A stretch of DNA of 64,000 nt from Hydrogenobacter sp. T-2. Lineage in GTDB: Bacteria; Aquificota; Aquificia; Aquificales; Aquificaceae. The position numbers were made by a program, and so were the translations under genes. The notes below the pieces were generated by a model. The model was not told the DNA's origin and searched no databases. It worked only from the letters and a program-made list of their open reading frames with translations. The stretch covers positions 378,041 through 442,040 of the forward strand of contig NZ_CP117180.1 in NCBI RefSeq assembly GCF_033971325.1. Reading direction: 5' to 3'. Below are positions 1-9,656 of this stretch, one piece after another (within the stretch, counting starts at the first letter, position 1; each line of letters opens with the position of its first letter).

Positions 1-109
1 AAACCCATCTAATCGAGAGTTTTACTCTTATGGGTATTTCTTTCCACGATGTAATTACCTCACAAGACTTTTCCTTATCTAAATCCTTAAGTATTTCGGA
101 TACCGTCAT
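1..109 (-). CDS. Partial unknown protein, N-terminus only (runs off left edge)
   Basis: An open frame starts with ATG at 109 on the minus strand and leaves the window still open after 36 codons (begins [14 protein letters not shown]). Its ATG overlaps the TGA stop of mtnA (ATGA, 106-109), so it is almost certainly the next gene of the same transcript and translated by coupling. I do not recognise the family from these residues. The charged start followed by an alternating basic/hydrophobic stretch would be compatible with a small soluble domain, but no function can be assigned. Confidence 0.6.
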   Translation of the reverse strand, partial: MTVSEILKDLDKEKSCEVITSWKEIPIRVKLSIRWV

Positions 110-1053
110 AGTTTTATTATACCTTCCTCTGTTATTATTGCAGTTATGTTCTCTGGTGGTGTTATATCAAAGGCAATGTGGAGAGCAGGAGAATCTTCAG
201 GAGCTATGGGAATGCCTCTTATAAACTTGATCTCTTTCTCGCTTCTTTCCTCTATAACTATACCATCTCCTGTAGTATATGGGTCAAAGGTAGACTTTGG
301 TGCTACCACGTAAAAGGGTATTCCATGAGCTTTTGCGAGCACTGAGAGAGCATATGTTCCTATTTTGTTTGCCACATGGTAGTCCTTTGTTATTCTGTCC
401 GCACCAACTAAAATGCAGTCCACTAAGCCCTTTTTCATTAGAAAGCCCGCGGTGGAATCGGTTATGAGCTTATGAGGAATGCCTTCCTTTAGAAGTTCCC
501 ATGCGGTCAGCCTTGAGCCCTGAAGGTATGGTCTTGTCTCGTCAACCCATACAAAAATGTTTTTTCCTGCGTAGTGGGCTGACCTGATAACTCCAAGGGC
601 TGTGCCCCAGCCAGCGGTTGCCAGAGCACCAGTGTTGCAGTGAGTTAGCACCCTCGCACCAACTGGAATAAGAGCCTGACCTATCTCCCCCATACTTTTG
701 TTAGCCTTGTAGTCCTCTTCTTCTATAGCTTTTGCCTCTGCCTCAATGTCTTTTCCTTCCTCAAAAGCCTTTTTCATCCTATCCAGTGCCCAAAAGAGGT
801 TATAAGCGGTGGGTCTTGTGTTTTTGAGAGTCTCGTAGACCTTCTCTGGGTTCTCTCCAGCCTTTACGCCGAGGACAAAGCCATAAGCAGCAACGCATCC
901 AATAGCGGGTGCTCCCCTTACAGCCATATCCCTTATAGCCTGAGCGACTTCTCCGTAGTCCTTTAGGCTTAACCAGATTTCTTTGTTGGGAAGCTCTCTC
1001 TGGTCTAATAGTTGAAGAACATGTCCTTTCCAGTAAAAAGCTTTAACCTCCAT
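106..1053 (-). CDS. mtnA: S-methyl-5-thioribose-1-phosphate isomerase
   Basis: This enzyme isomerises 5-methylthioribose-1-phosphate to 5-methylthioribulose-1-phosphate in methylthioadenosine salvage. At 315 aa it is slightly shorter than the usual ~340 aa. Family signatures are visible: [12 protein letters not shown] near residue 45, the [17 protein letters not shown] stretch with the catalytic Cys, and [18 protein letters not shown] with the catalytic Asp. Members of the same eIF2B-like superfamily act on ribose-1,5-bisphosphate, but these signatures favour MtnA. The phosphorylase that supplies its substrate (mtnP, 43424-44257) and the MTA producer speE (48370-49212) are also in this window but not adjacent. 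The downstream gene overlaps its stop by 4 nt. Confidence 0.93.
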   Translation of the reverse strand: MEVKAFYWKGHVLQLLDQRELPNKEIWLSLKDYGEVAQAIRDMAVRGAPAIGCVAAYGFVLGVKAGENPEKVYETLKNTRPTAYNLFWALDRMKKAFEEGKDIEAEAKAIEEEDYKANKSMGEIGQALIPVGARVLTHCNTGALATAGWGTALGVIRSAHYAGKNIFVWVDETRPYLQGSRLTAWELLKEGIPHKLITDSTAGFLMKKGLVDCILVGADRITKDYHVANKIGTYALSVLAKAHGIPFYVVAPKSTFDPYTTGDGIVIEERSEKEIKFIRGIPIAPEDSPALHIAFDITPPENITAIITEEGIIKL

Positions 1054-1071
1054 AGCCTATACAAGAAATAC

Positions 1072-1116
1072 TTGCAAATTTAGCATAGGGAATTATAATT
1101 ATACCCGAGTTCGGGT
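1072..1116 (+). promoter_or_regulatory. Promoter with start-site inverted repeat, upstream of the FliK-like gene
   Basis: TTGCAA at 1072-1077 and TATAAT at 1094-1099 are 16 bp apart, a good sigma-70-like promoter. An inverted repeat ACCCGA-GT-TCGGGT (1103-1116) sits where transcription would start, so it could be an operator or a 5'-end hairpin. A strong ribosome site (GGGAGG, 1121-1126) precedes the ATG at 1130. Function of the repeat is not known. Confidence 0.5.
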
Positions 1117-1129
1117 TTGAGGGAGGAAA

Positions 1130-2560
1130 ATGAAAACGCAAAGCTTAGAGGGACTGCTTCAAGGAGCTGGATTGGTTCAAAGTGTATCTCCACAGTATAA
1201 CAACATATCCTTTGAGGGTGTTCTGCTTGAGGTTTTTGATGGGATAGGCTTAGATGGACAAGTTTCTTCCGAAGGATTGGGTCAAAAGGAACATTCAGAC
1301 CTTTCAGGGGAAAACCACTACATACAAATACTTTCTGAGATATCGGGCATGATGATGGTCTCTCAGACTGGGGTTGGAGAAGCTCAAATATCCTTAGATG
1401 CTCATATATCAAATCGTGCAGATATCAAAGAAGTTCAAATAACTTCAGATACTAACATATCAAGAGATGGGGTTTTCAACACAAGTGTTTTTGAGAAGAC
1501 TTTTGGGGATGTTGAAAAACAGCTTAATTATATAGAGACTTTGGGAAATCCAAAGAAAGGCAGTATACAGATTGATGGCCTCAGATACTACCAGGAACCT
1601 ACCAGTGGTTTAGAGGCAGGTTTACCAGCAGATGTATCTCAAGAACATGAAAGACCTATGACTCAAGAGTTGTATGGTTATGTGGAGATGTTAAGAAGTG
1701 AAAAGGACACGGAGCAGAGGTATGATGCTATTTCAAAACCTCAAGAGCAAGTTAAAAAAGCGTCATCCGAAGAACCTTTTGTTGGAAAAGAATTGTCTTC
1801 TTTTGTTTCCACCCAGTCTGAAGAATATACGCACGGAAATGTTCATGTAAAAACTTTTGACCAATCCAGAATGTTTTATGGAGAGATAAGACAGGGCAAC
1901 AATGTGAAGTTTGAAAAAGATAGGGTCCAAGAGAATAAATCCTTAAGAGAAGCAGTTTTTGAAACAAACCCAGATTATACAAATTTTGAAGAGCCTCAAG
2001 AGACTTTTCAGAATAAACCCTTTTCTCAGGAGCACAGATTGGTTCATCAGGAAGGTAAGAACTTGGAACACTTTCACTTAAAAGATTACGGTGAAGAAGA
2101 AAAGAAGGGAGATAGAGACCTTGCCTTAGAAAAGGAAGGGAAAGGGATGGAGTTGTTAGCGAAAGAAACCATAAGCACCACAAGGTCTAAAGAGGATGTT
2201 CCTCAGAGAGTGGAGAGGGTTGAAAGACCACAAACACAGCCTTTTCATGAAGCCAAGCACATAAACATTCGTTTTGAAGAGGGAAGCATAAGGATAATGT
2301 TATTTGGCGATAGATTGAGATTATCAATGAACCTTAGTGAGGAATTCTATAGACCACCAACTACTTTAGAGGTTCAGAGACTTGTTCAGTCTCTTCAAAG
2401 TATAGGATTGAACCCCGAAGTGTTAAGACTTAATGGAAACAACCTTTACAACTCCGAGTATAGACAAGGGGGTAAGAGAGAGGATAAGGAAAGGCATAGT
2501 CAATTCTCAGTGCAAGACCCTTCAGAAAAGCCCATAAAAAATTTCAGCCTTTATCTTTAA
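1130..2560 (+). CDS. Putative flagellar hook-length control (FliK-like) protein
   Basis: The 476-aa protein is mostly a hydrophilic, low-complexity, Gln/Glu/Ser-rich region (about residues 1-380) followed by a compact conserved-looking C-terminal segment (about residues 385-450: GSIRIMLFGDRLRLSMNL, then a helix and GLNPEVLRLNG). A long variable ruler-like region plus a small C-terminal beta/alpha domain is the architecture of FliK, which sets hook length and switches export specificity. Primary sequence similarity is weak, so this is an inference from architecture and from another flagellar gene in the window (flgF). Its TAA stop shares the TTAA tetranucleotide with the convergent secD stop. 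Confidence 0.45.
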   Translation: MKTQSLEGLLQGAGLVQSVSPQYNNISFEGVLLEVFDGIGLDGQVSSEGLGQKEHSDLSGENHYIQILSEISGMMMVSQTGVGEAQISLDAHISNRADIKEVQITSDTNISRDGVFNTSVFEKTFGDVEKQLNYIETLGNPKKGSIQIDGLRYYQEPTSGLEAGLPADVSQEHERPMTQELYGYVEMLRSEKDTEQRYDAISKPQEQVKKASSEEPFVGKELSSFVSTQSEEYTHGNVHVKTFDQSRMFYGEIRQGNNVKFEKDRVQENKSLREAVFETNPDYTNFEEPQETFQNKPFSQEHRLVHQEGKNLEHFHLKDYGEEEKKGDRDLALEKEGKGMELLAKETISTTRSKEDVPQRVERVERPQTQPFHEAKHINIRFEEGSIRIMLFGDRLRLSMNLSEEFYRPPTTLEVQRLVQSLQSIGLNPEVLRLNGNNLYNSEYRQGGKREDKERHSQFSVQDPSEKPIKNFSLYL

Positions 2561-4050
2561 ACCTTAAAAAGTCTTATTTTGCTTAGAAGTTCAAGCAATA
2601 CCTTGGCAAAATACACGTTAGAGATAAAGGATGCTATAGTTCCTATGGTGAGAGTTGTCGCAAAACCCTTTACTGGTCCACTACCAAACTGGAAGAGTAT
2701 TAGAGCTGCAACAAGGAGTGTTATATGTGTATCCCACACAGCACTTAGAGCTCTCCTATAACCCAATTCAATGGATTTCCTTATGCTATTGCCCAGCCTA
2801 AGCTCTTCCTTTACCCTTTCAAAAATCAGCACGTTTGAATCTACCGCTATGCCCATGTTGAGTATTACGCCCGCGATGCCCGGAAGAGTAAGCGTGCCAC
2901 CCAATAGCACAAGCCCAGCCCATAGCATCAAGGCGTTCAAAATTATGGAAAAGGTAGCGGTGATGCCTGCGGTTTTGTATCTGGCTATGAGTATAAACAC
3001 AAGCAGTAAGAAGCCCACCACACCTGCCTTTATCCCCTGCTCTATGGCATCCCTTCCCAAGGAGGGACCTACTACGCTCTCTTGCAAAAACTGAACCTTT
3101 GTGGGAAGAGCACCTGCCCTTAGCACTACAGCAAGTTCTCTGGCTTCTTCTGGTGTGAAGTTTCCACTTATCTGACCTCTGTCGCTTATTCTGCTTCTTA
3201 TGACCGGCGCGGATATTACCCTTTTGTCAAGCACTATGGCGAGCCTTCTGCCGATATTTTGCTCTGTAGCCTTTGCAAAGGCTTCTGCACCTTTACCTGT
3301 TAGCTCAAAGCCTACCGCTGGCATGCCAAACTCGTCGGTGGTAGTATAAGCGGTCTTTAGGTCTGCACCAGTTATAACAGGAACTTTCTCCAAAAGAAAC
3401 CACTCATCGCCTGTCTGGTCTGGTAAAAGCTCGTAGTCCTTTGTGAGCCTTTCTATGAGAGCCTCTCTTGGTCCAGAGTCTACAACCAACTTTAGCTCTA
3501 AAAGTGCAGTCCTTCCCACTATGGATTTTGCCCTCTGTATGTCCAGAACGCCGGGAAGCTCAACTAGTATTCTGTCCGCACCTATGCGTGTTATAACAGG
3601 TTGGACCACACCAAGCTCGTCAATTCTTTTGCGAAGCACCTCTATGGTCTGAGTTAGCACGCCACTTTTGAGCTGTTCCAGTTCTATATCTTTGAACCTT
3701 ATAAGCACCTCACCCTTTTGCCTTTCTGCAACCGTAAACCTTGGAAAGTCTTTTTCTATTATGGAAAGTAGCCTCGTATACTGTCCTTCATCAAGAAGCT
3801 CTACCCTTATGCCCTCTTTACTTGCAACAACGTCAAGAATCCTTATTCCCTCTTCTCTGAGCCTTTGTTCTATGTCCCTTGAGAGCCTTTCATATTCTTG
3901 TTCAAGGCTGTAGTTCATATCGGGCTGGATAACCATAGATATGCCACCCTTGAGGTCAAGACCAAGGTTTATAGGCTTTAGGAGTATAACCACCACAGAA
4001 AGAGAGAACACAATTAGTATAAGCAAGAGGTTAATCCTTAAATCTCTCAT
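2557..4050 (-). CDS. secD: Protein translocase subunit SecD
   Basis: SecD, with SecF, uses the proton gradient to assist late steps of Sec export across the inner membrane. The 497-aa protein has an N-terminal membrane segment (residues ~7-25) followed by GLDLKGGISMVIQP, a periplasmic domain with the typical VVQPVITRIGADRILVELPG and FTPEEARELAVVLRAGALP stretches, and a C-terminal bundle of about five membrane segments with LNMGIAVDSNVLIFERVKEE. It is shorter than E. coli SecD (615 aa), as in many bacteria. secF is not next to it: the downstream neighbour is the convergent FliK-like gene. It follows waaA by 16 bp and probably belongs to the ino1-waaA-secD transcript. Confidence 0.95.
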   Translation of the reverse strand: MRDLRINLLLILIVFSLSVVVILLKPINLGLDLKGGISMVIQPDMNYSLEQEYERLSRDIEQRLREEGIRILDVVASKEGIRVELLDEGQYTRLLSIIEKDFPRFTVAERQKGEVLIRFKDIELEQLKSGVLTQTIEVLRKRIDELGVVQPVITRIGADRILVELPGVLDIQRAKSIVGRTALLELKLVVDSGPREALIERLTKDYELLPDQTGDEWFLLEKVPVITGADLKTAYTTTDEFGMPAVGFELTGKGAEAFAKATEQNIGRRLAIVLDKRVISAPVIRSRISDRGQISGNFTPEEARELAVVLRAGALPTKVQFLQESVVGPSLGRDAIEQGIKAGVVGFLLLVFILIARYKTAGITATFSIILNALMLWAGLVLLGGTLTLPGIAGVILNMGIAVDSNVLIFERVKEELRLGNSIRKSIELGYRRALSAVWDTHITLLVAALILFQFGSGPVKGFATTLTIGTIASFISNVYFAKVLLELLSKIRLFKV

Positions 4051-4066
4051 CGCTAACCATGATATT

Positions 4067-5113
4067 TTACAAAACTTTTTCCAAAAAGGAGTTTAGATGA
4101 AACAGATGGCACTCAAGGACTTTCTGTGCGTGCTCTTTGAGCGTGGTATGTTTTTTGGTGTCTTCCTTCCCTAACAGTTCTAATGCGGTCTTGTATAGCT
4201 CTTCCTCGTCTCTAACACAAAAGCCGAGCCCAATCTTTTCCAAAAAAGCCCTAAGCTCTCCTACCTTGTGGGTATAAGGTCCGTAAAGCACAGGCTTTCC
4301 AAAGTAGGCAGGTTCAAGGAGGTTATGCCCTCCTACAGGGACAAGCGTTCCACCCACAAAGCTAACCTTTGCGTATCTATACATTGAAAAAAGCTCGCCA
4401 AGGGTATCAAGCACAAGCACATTCCATCCTTCTTCTTCCTTACTTCTTAAACTTGCCCCCAAGTCCTGAAAAAGCCTTAAGACTTCTGTAGCCCTGCTTA
4501 TATGTCTTGGTGCTATTAGGAGCTTGACCTCTTTGAGTTCCTTTATAAGCCTTTCGTATACCCTTTTTATGATTTCCTCTTCTCCTGGATGGGTGCTACC
4601 TGCCACGAGGAGTTTTGAAGTTTCCAACTTTATCTCTACAGGCGGTGGCTCTTCAAGGACAAATTTAAGATTGCCACAGGCAAACACCTCAGATAGTCCA
4701 TAAGACCTAAACTTCTCTGCATCCCTCTCTTCCCTCGCTAATATTAGAGAAAACCTTTTGGACAATAGCATCTCTAACATACCTCCCTTCGCATAGGCGT
4801 TTAGCCAAACCTTTGGAGCTTTGGTTGACAAGAGAAGAAAGGGCCAGAGCTCCCTTTCCATGATTAAAATAGCATTGGGTCTTATCCTTTTTTCAAAACT
4901 TTTCACAAAAGGGGGAAAGTCCAGTGGTAGCCTATAGAGTTCATGAAAGTAGCCCTTGCCCTCTTGGCTTTGTAAATACCTTTTCGCCCGTGGAGAGAAG
5001 TAGGTGAGGGTTATGTAATGGTCTTTATAAAGCCTCTTGAGGAGTGGCTTTGCGGTGTTAAACTCTCCTACGCTTGCGGTGTGAAACCAGAGCCTACCTT
5101 TCCCTCTTTCCAC
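4067..5113 (-). CDS. waaA: 3-deoxy-D-manno-octulosonic acid transferase (Kdo transferase)
   Basis: WaaA transfers Kdo from CMP-Kdo to lipid A precursor at the inner face of the cytoplasmic membrane, so the cell makes lipopolysaccharide. The 348-aa protein has the GT-B layout: TASVGEF with the conserved Glu at residue 17, a C-terminal nucleotide-binding half with [20 protein letters not shown], and [17 protein letters not shown]. The N-terminal membrane anchor of many homologues is absent. The start is GTG, directly preceded by an in-frame TAA, so the protein cannot be longer. It overlaps the end of ino1 by 20 nt, which implies translational coupling. The Aquifex enzyme is known to be monofunctional; whether this one is cannot be read from sequence. 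Confidence 0.93.
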   Translation of the reverse strand: MERGKGRLWFHTASVGEFNTAKPLLKRLYKDHYITLTYFSPRAKRYLQSQEGKGYFHELYRLPLDFPPFVKSFEKRIRPNAILIMERELWPFLLLSTKAPKVWLNAYAKGGMLEMLLSKRFSLILAREERDAEKFRSYGLSEVFACGNLKFVLEEPPPVEIKLETSKLLVAGSTHPGEEEIIKRVYERLIKELKEVKLLIAPRHISRATEVLRLFQDLGASLRSKEEEGWNVLVLDTLGELFSMYRYAKVSFVGGTLVPVGGHNLLEPAYFGKPVLYGPYTHKVGELRAFLEKIGLGFCVRDEEELYKTALELLGKEDTKKHTTLKEHAQKVLECHLFHLNSFLEKVL

Positions 5114-6194
5114 TTATAAACTCTTCTACCATCTTTCTTGCCTGCCAATCGGGATACTGCACTGGAGGATGCTTCATGGTGTAGGCACTTATGGAGTATA
5201 GGGGTCCACCTATACCCCTATCTCTGGCAAGTTTACAGCACCTTATGGCATCTATCATAGAACCAGCACTGTTTGGAGAGTCCTCCACATCCAGCTTTAG
5301 CTCCACATACATGGGCACATCGCCAAAAAGCCTTCCCTCAATGCGTATGTAGGCTATTTTTCTGTCCTTTAGCCAGGGTACCCAATCGGAGGGTCCTATA
5401 TGGATACTAAAGGGGTCCATCTCATAGGGTATTAGAGAAGCGACTGCTTGGGTCTTTGAGACCTTTTTTGTCTTTAGCCTCTCCCTTTCAAGCATATTAA
5501 GAAAGTCTGTGTTTCCGCCAAAGTTTAGCTGATATGTCCTGTCAATCTTTACACCTCTGTCAAGAAAGAGTTGAGCCAAAGTCCTGTGGACTATGGTTGC
5601 ACCCACCTGAGATTTTATATCATCCCCCACGACAGGAATACCCGCCTTTTCAAACTTCTCTGCCCACTCTGGTTCAGAGACTATAAAGGTAGGCATACCG
5701 TTTATAAAGGACACTCCTGCCTCAAGGCACGCCCTTGCGTAAAACCTCGCTGCCTCCTCAGAGCCAACTGGGACGTAGTTTATAAGCACGTCCGCATTGG
5801 TCTCTTTGAGAACCCTAACCACATCCTCAAGCTCATCCTCCTTTTCCTCAGAAAGCACAAAGCTCCTTTCTGGAGGGTAGTTTGCCATATGACTTGCATA
5901 TCCATCCAAAACCTTGCCCTTTCTCACTATAACGCCTGTCTTTGGCACGTTAGGTTCAAAAACCGTGGTGCAGTTAGGAGGTGAAAAAATAGCCTCAGAG
6001 ACATCTTTCCCCACCTTTCTGGCATCAATATCCCAGGCGGCGACTACTTCAATATCCCAAGGCTTGTAGCCACCCACATCCTCAAACATCAAGCCACTTA
6101 CGTTTTCCCTGTGTTTTGCGTAGTAGTAGATACCTTGAACAAGGCTACTGGCACAGTTCCCTACACCTGCTATTGCTACTCTTATTTTTGACAT
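5094..6194 (-). CDS. ino1: Inositol-3-phosphate (myo-inositol-1-phosphate) synthase
   Basis: This NAD-dependent lyase/isomerase converts glucose-6-phosphate to inositol-phosphate, the precursor of inositol lipids or the heat-protective solute di-myo-inositol phosphate. The 366-aa protein is of the short archaeal/actinobacterial class: Rossmann motif [13 protein letters not shown] at residues 9-21, [49 protein letters not shown], and [11 protein letters not shown]. It is the first gene of a unit with waaA and secD, with GGAGG at 6200-6204 ahead of the ATG and a divergent promoter shared with the next gene upstream. Use for a thermoprotective solute is an inference from lifestyle. Confidence 0.93.
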   Translation of the reverse strand: MSKIRVAIAGVGNCASSLVQGIYYYAKHRENVSGLMFEDVGGYKPWDIEVVAAWDIDARKVGKDVSEAIFSPPNCTTVFEPNVPKTGVIVRKGKVLDGYASHMANYPPERSFVLSEEKEDELEDVVRVLKETNADVLINYVPVGSEEAARFYARACLEAGVSFINGMPTFIVSEPEWAEKFEKAGIPVVGDDIKSQVGATIVHRTLAQLFLDRGVKIDRTYQLNFGGNTDFLNMLERERLKTKKVSKTQAVASLIPYEMDPFSIHIGPSDWVPWLKDRKIAYIRIEGRLFGDVPMYVELKLDVEDSPNSAGSMIDAIRCCKLARDRGIGGPLYSISAYTMKHPPVQYPDWQARKMVEEFISGKRER

Positions 6195-6231
6195 TTCTAC
6201 CTCCGCAAAGGCTTATAATATTATAACAGGC
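6195..6231. promoter_or_regulatory. Divergent promoters between ino1 and a hypothetical gene
   Basis: The 37-bp gap holds TATAAT on the plus strand (6214-6219) and TATAAT on the minus strand (6225 to 6220), overlapping each other. ino1 has a ribosome site in its leader. The plus-strand gene starts at 6232, only 12 nt after its -10 box, leaving almost no leader. Confidence 0.5.
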
Positions 6232-6714
6232 ATGAAGGTTCTTATAGTCTTTTACTCAAAACTGCTTCAGGACAACGAGCTCTTGCAGAAGGTTGTGGAC
6301 AAGGTGAATATCCTAAAGAAACTAATAGGTCCAGACAGCCTTTACGCGGTAATAACAACAGAGATGAAGGATTTTATAGACAAGTTTCCAGACCTGGTAT
6401 TCATAAGAAATGATGAGGGCACTTTTCTTTATGGGCTTTATAAGGGACTTAGGAAGCTAAGAGGCAACGATGTGCTTGTTCTTGACCCCTCTCAGGTCAT
6501 AAGTCTGGATAAACTTAAAGAATTCATTGCTAAAAAACGGCAAAACGCTCTATATTCAGAGGATGGTAGATGGAAGGGTATTGCACTTTTGAGGTTGATA
6601 GACCTTGACTATCTTATAAGAACCCTGGAGGGCTTGCTTGGAGAGGAAAAGGAGCTGACCACAGTAATGGAAAAGGTCAGTCAGGAGTATGGTATACAAT
6701 ATGAAACTCTGTAA
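6232..6714 (+). CDS. Conserved-looking hypothetical protein upstream of gcvH
   Basis: A 160-aa soluble protein that I cannot assign to a family with confidence. It begins with a beta-strand-like MKVLIVFYSKLL, has alternating strand/helix character throughout, and contains GNDVLVLDPSQVISLDKLKEFI, weakly reminiscent of nucleotidyltransferase/glycosyltransferase-A folds, but no metal-binding or nucleotide motif is complete. It lies 11 bp ahead of gcvH in the same direction and is likely cotranscribed with gcvH-gcvPA, so a role around glycine cleavage or lipoyl metabolism is possible but unproven. No secretion signal or membrane segment is visible. Confidence 0.7.
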   Translation: MKVLIVFYSKLLQDNELLQKVVDKVNILKKLIGPDSLYAVITTEMKDFIDKFPDLVFIRNDEGTFLYGLYKGLRKLRGNDVLVLDPSQVISLDKLKEFIAKKRQNALYSEDGRWKGIALLRLIDLDYLIRTLEGLLGEEKELTTVMEKVSQEYGIQYETL

Positions 6715-6725
6715 GGAGGATAAAT

Positions 6726-7253
6726 ATGGATGAGATACTTGTTGGTAAGTATGTGGTAAAGACAGACAGGTATTACACAAAAGACCATGAATGGGCTCTC
6801 GTAAAGGGAAACAAAGCTTGGATAGGTATAACAGACTACGCACAGAAGGAGCTTGGAGATGTGGTTTATGTAGACCTTCCTCAGGTAGGAGAGAGCTACG
6901 AAGCTGGTGATACCATTGCCAACGTGGAATCGGTAAAGAGCGTATCACCCATATACTCACCCCTCTCTGGAACTGTGGCGGAGGTAAATGAAACTCTAAG
7001 TGATGAGCCACATCTTATGAACGAGTCTCCTTACGAGGACGGATGGCTTGCGGTTATAGAGCTTTCTGATCCCATGGAAGTGGAAGACCTTATGCCTGCA
7101 GAAGACTACGCACAGCTCCTCGTGGAGATAGTAAAGGATGAGAAGGGAGAAATCATAAAGCTGGAGCTACCTGGGGAGGAAGAAGAAAGGTTTGAAGAAT
7201 CCCTTGAGGCTCTGCCAGAGGAGGAGTTGGGCTACGAAGAGAAGGAAAGGTAA
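6726..7253 (+). CDS. gcvH: Glycine cleavage system H protein
   Basis: H protein carries the aminomethyl group on a lipoyl arm between the P, T and L proteins of glycine cleavage. The lipoyl-domain core is clear: KDHEWALV, ITDYAQKELGDVVYVDLPQVG, and NVESVKSVSPIYSPLSG, with Lys71 as the lipoylation site. At 175 aa it is longer than the usual ~130, with an acidic C-terminal tail (residues ~140-175) of unknown role. GGAGG lies just upstream of the ATG. Its TAA stop abuts the gcvPA ATG directly. gcvT and gcvPB are not in the window. Some bacteria keep H-like proteins for protein lipoylation relay, but linkage to gcvPA favours the classical role. Confidence 0.93.
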   Translation: MDEILVGKYVVKTDRYYTKDHEWALVKGNKAWIGITDYAQKELGDVVYVDLPQVGESYEAGDTIANVESVKSVSPIYSPLSGTVAEVNETLSDEPHLMNESPYEDGWLAVIELSDPMEVEDLMPAEDYAQLLVEIVKDEKGEIIKLELPGEEEERFEESLEALPEEELGYEEKER

Positions 7254-8570
7254 ATGTATATTCCCCACTCAGAGGAAGAGACACAAAGACTTCTGAAAAG
7301 GCTTGGTCTTGAAAATCTTGAAGAGCTTTTTTCACATATAGACCCATCGCTCCTTTCAAAGCCAGAGCTTCCAGAGCCAAAAAGTGAAGAGGAGCTAAGG
7401 AGATACTTCAAAGACCTAAGCAAGAAAAACATACCTCTTATTTCCTTTGCAGGCTTTGGCTCTTACGATAGGATAATTCCGTCGGTAATATGGCAAGTCC
7501 TCAACAGAGGCGAGTTTCTTACCGCATATACTCCTTACCAGCCAGAGGTTTCTCAGGGAACACTGCAGGCTCTCTTTGAATACCAAACTCTTATCTGTGA
7601 GCTCACAGGCATGGAGGTTGCCAACGCAAGCATGTATGATGGGGCATCCGCACTGGCGGAAGCTCTTCTAATGGCAAGGGCTATAAGAGGCAAAGGCAAA
7701 AGGGTGGTTTTGAGCGAGGGAGTAAACCCTCTCTATAGAAGAGTGGCAAACACATACCTAAGGGGCTACATGGATGAGATTGAAATATGTTCGCTTACTC
7801 ATGAAGGCTATACAGACCTTGAGAGGCTTGAGGGTTTGATAAAGGATGGAGAAACACACGCCTTGGCGGTGCAGTATCCTAACTTTATGGGTTTTGTAGA
7901 GCCTCTTGGAGAAATGGTGAGTCTTTCAAAGAGGTATGAAGTCCCCATCGTAGTAGTTGCAGACCCTATAGCTTTGGCAATTCTTAAGCCTCCTGGCGAG
8001 TTTGGTGTGGACATTGTGGTGGGAGAGGGTCAGCAGATGGGCGTGCCTATGAACTTTGGAGGACCCTATGCGGGCTTTTTTGCGGTAAGGTCAGAGCATC
8101 TCAGGAGAATGCCTGGAAGGCTTGTGGGCATGGCAGAAGACATAGAGGGCAAAAGAGCCTTTACCCTAATGCTACAGACAAGGGAACAGCACATAAGAAG
8201 AGAGAGGGCAACCTCCAACATATGCACCAACCAAAACCTCATAGCCTTAGCAAACCTGCTTTATATGGTCTTGCTCGGAAAAGAAGGTATGAGAGAGGTA
8301 GCCAGACAAAGCCTCTCAAAGGCTTTATATCTCAAAAGAAGACTTCTTGAAATAGGCTTTGAGGAAGTCTACAACGGAAAGCACCTTTGGGAGTTTCCAC
8401 TAAGACATGAGAGGGCGGAGGAGCTTTATCAAAGGGCTTTGAGGGCAGGTTTCCTTGCTGGTGTGCCTTTGGAAGGTTTTGGATATCACAAGACCATACT
8501 CTTTGCTATTACTGAAAAGAGGACAAAAGAGGAGATGGATAGTTTGGTGGACGCTATAAGAGCTGTCTAA
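7254..8570 (+). CDS. gcvPA: Glycine dehydrogenase (decarboxylating), subunit 1 (P protein alpha)
   Basis: The N-terminal half of the pyridoxal-phosphate P protein of glycine cleavage, made as a separate subunit, as in many thermophiles and Firmicutes. The 438-aa length is standard for the split form. Visible family features include the start IPHSEEE, FAGFGSYDRIIPSVI, FLTAYTPYQPEVSQGTLQAL, EVANASMYDGASALAEA, and QTREQHIRRERATSNICTNQ. The PLP-binding lysine belongs to subunit 2 (GcvPB), which must be encoded elsewhere. Translation is coupled to gcvH with no gap. Its stop shares a CTAA tetranucleotide with the convergent EAL gene. Confidence 0.95.
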   Translation: MYIPHSEEETQRLLKRLGLENLEELFSHIDPSLLSKPELPEPKSEEELRRYFKDLSKKNIPLISFAGFGSYDRIIPSVIWQVLNRGEFLTAYTPYQPEVSQGTLQALFEYQTLICELTGMEVANASMYDGASALAEALLMARAIRGKGKRVVLSEGVNPLYRRVANTYLRGYMDEIEICSLTHEGYTDLERLEGLIKDGETHALAVQYPNFMGFVEPLGEMVSLSKRYEVPIVVVADPIALAILKPPGEFGVDIVVGEGQQMGVPMNFGGPYAGFFAVRSEHLRRMPGRLVGMAEDIEGKRAFTLMLQTREQHIRRERATSNICTNQNLIALANLLYMVLLGKEGMREVARQSLSKALYLKRRLLEIGFEEVYNGKHLWEFPLRHERAEELYQRALRAGFLAGVPLEGFGYHKTILFAITEKRTKEEMDSLVDAIRAV

Positions 8571-9646
8571 GAGCCTTTTACGCTTATTTGCCGGGAAGGT
8601 TCTGGGGAGGGCTTTGCAAACAGGAAACCCTGCATGTAGTCAACCTTTTCAAAGATAAAATTGAACTCTCCAATGGTTTCAACTCCTTCCGCCAAGACCT
8701 TAATATTATTCTTCCTGCAAAGGTCTACGAGGGCTTCCACGACTCCCTGCTTAAGGTTGTCTCCATTTACATTATGAATTATCTCTCTGTCTATCTTTAT
8801 AATATCTGGATGTAGATTTACGAGGTTCGTAAGCCCAGAAAAGCCTGAACCTACATCATCAAGAGCAACCTTGAAGCCCTTTTCTCTGTAGTAATCAAGG
8901 ATATTTCTAAGATGCTTTATATCCTCTACCTTATGTGTTTCAACTACCTCGAAAACTATATTTTCATGCTTGAGGTTATATGAGTCCGCAAGTTCTATGG
9001 TTGTTTTCAAACAAGTCTCTGGGTTATATATACTTGTAGGCACAAAATTTATAAAAATTAGGGCATCCTTTAACCCTTTCTCCGCAGACTTTCTTATGGC
9101 TACTTCTCTGCAGGTTCTGTCAAAGTAAAAAATACTGTCCGTCTTCTCCGCACAGTCAAAAAGATAGGCTGGAGATACCAACGAGCCATCCTGGTCTATC
9201 CCTCTTATTAGACATTCAAAGCCTATAACAGAAAGTTCTCTATTGACTATAGGATGAAAATACACAGTAAACCTTTTTTCTTCGAGAATTTTAATGTATT
9301 TACTACAAGCTACCTGAGAGAGCCAAAAGTTTAGATTTCTGGCGTTTTTAACATGATAGCTTTTGAGCATTTCTCCAGAGCTTAGAACCACAATCCATAT
9401 ATCCTCGCCCTCAAGTTCTGAAAAAGTGTTTGTTTGGTAGAATTTCTCAAAGAAGCTCCTTAGTCCAGAAACTTCAATAGTTATTGAATCCTCTTCCTCT
9501 TGGTATTTAGATGTTATGCTCGCAAGCTGTCTTTTTAGTTTGTCTTTCAATAGTTGATTTTCCAATATAAAGACCAGTGTAGCTGGTTCCTCCCTTAATC
9601 CCTTTATACCGTCGCATCTTTTACATTTTTCGTCCATTCTATCCAT
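8567..9646 (-). CDS. EAL-domain protein, probable cyclic-di-GMP phosphodiesterase
   Basis: The C-terminal ~240 residues form an EAL domain. The signature reads ECL (E144) instead of EAL, but the metal and catalytic positions look kept: INFVP Asn, FEVVE Glu, ALDDVGSGFS double Asp, IKID Lys, and AEGVE Glu, followed by MQGFLFAKP. It is therefore probably able to hydrolyse c-di-GMP. Residues 1-120 are a divergent N-terminal domain of unknown type beginning with a CxxC (C8, C11). AAGGA precedes the chosen ATG. It is the last gene of the efflux operon, 10 bp after the DUF2860 gene, which suggests a link between efflux expression and c-di-GMP. No membrane segments are seen. Confidence 0.85.
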   Translation of the reverse strand: MDRMDEKCKRCDGIKGLREEPATLVFILENQLLKDKLKRQLASITSKYQEEEDSITIEVSGLRSFFEKFYQTNTFSELEGEDIWIVVLSSGEMLKSYHVKNARNLNFWLSQVACSKYIKILEEKRFTVYFHPIVNRELSVIGFECLIRGIDQDGSLVSPAYLFDCAEKTDSIFYFDRTCREVAIRKSAEKGLKDALIFINFVPTSIYNPETCLKTTIELADSYNLKHENIVFEVVETHKVEDIKHLRNILDYYREKGFKVALDDVGSGFSGLTNLVNLHPDIIKIDREIIHNVNGDNLKQGVVEALVDLCRKNNIKVLAEGVETIGEFNFIFEKVDYMQGFLFAKPSPEPSRQISVKGS

Positions 9647-9656
9647 ATATTATCCT

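Noticed and set aside
5571-5984. 137-aa open frame on the plus strand opposite ino1
   Set aside because: It is antisense to a clearly conserved enzyme, has no family pattern and is rich in Cys/His/Arg, as expected for a shadow frame.
6556-7011. 151-aa open frame on the minus strand opposite the hypothetical gene and gcvH
   Set aside because: Antisense to gcvH, whose motifs are unmistakable; composition is low-complexity Leu/Ser/His.
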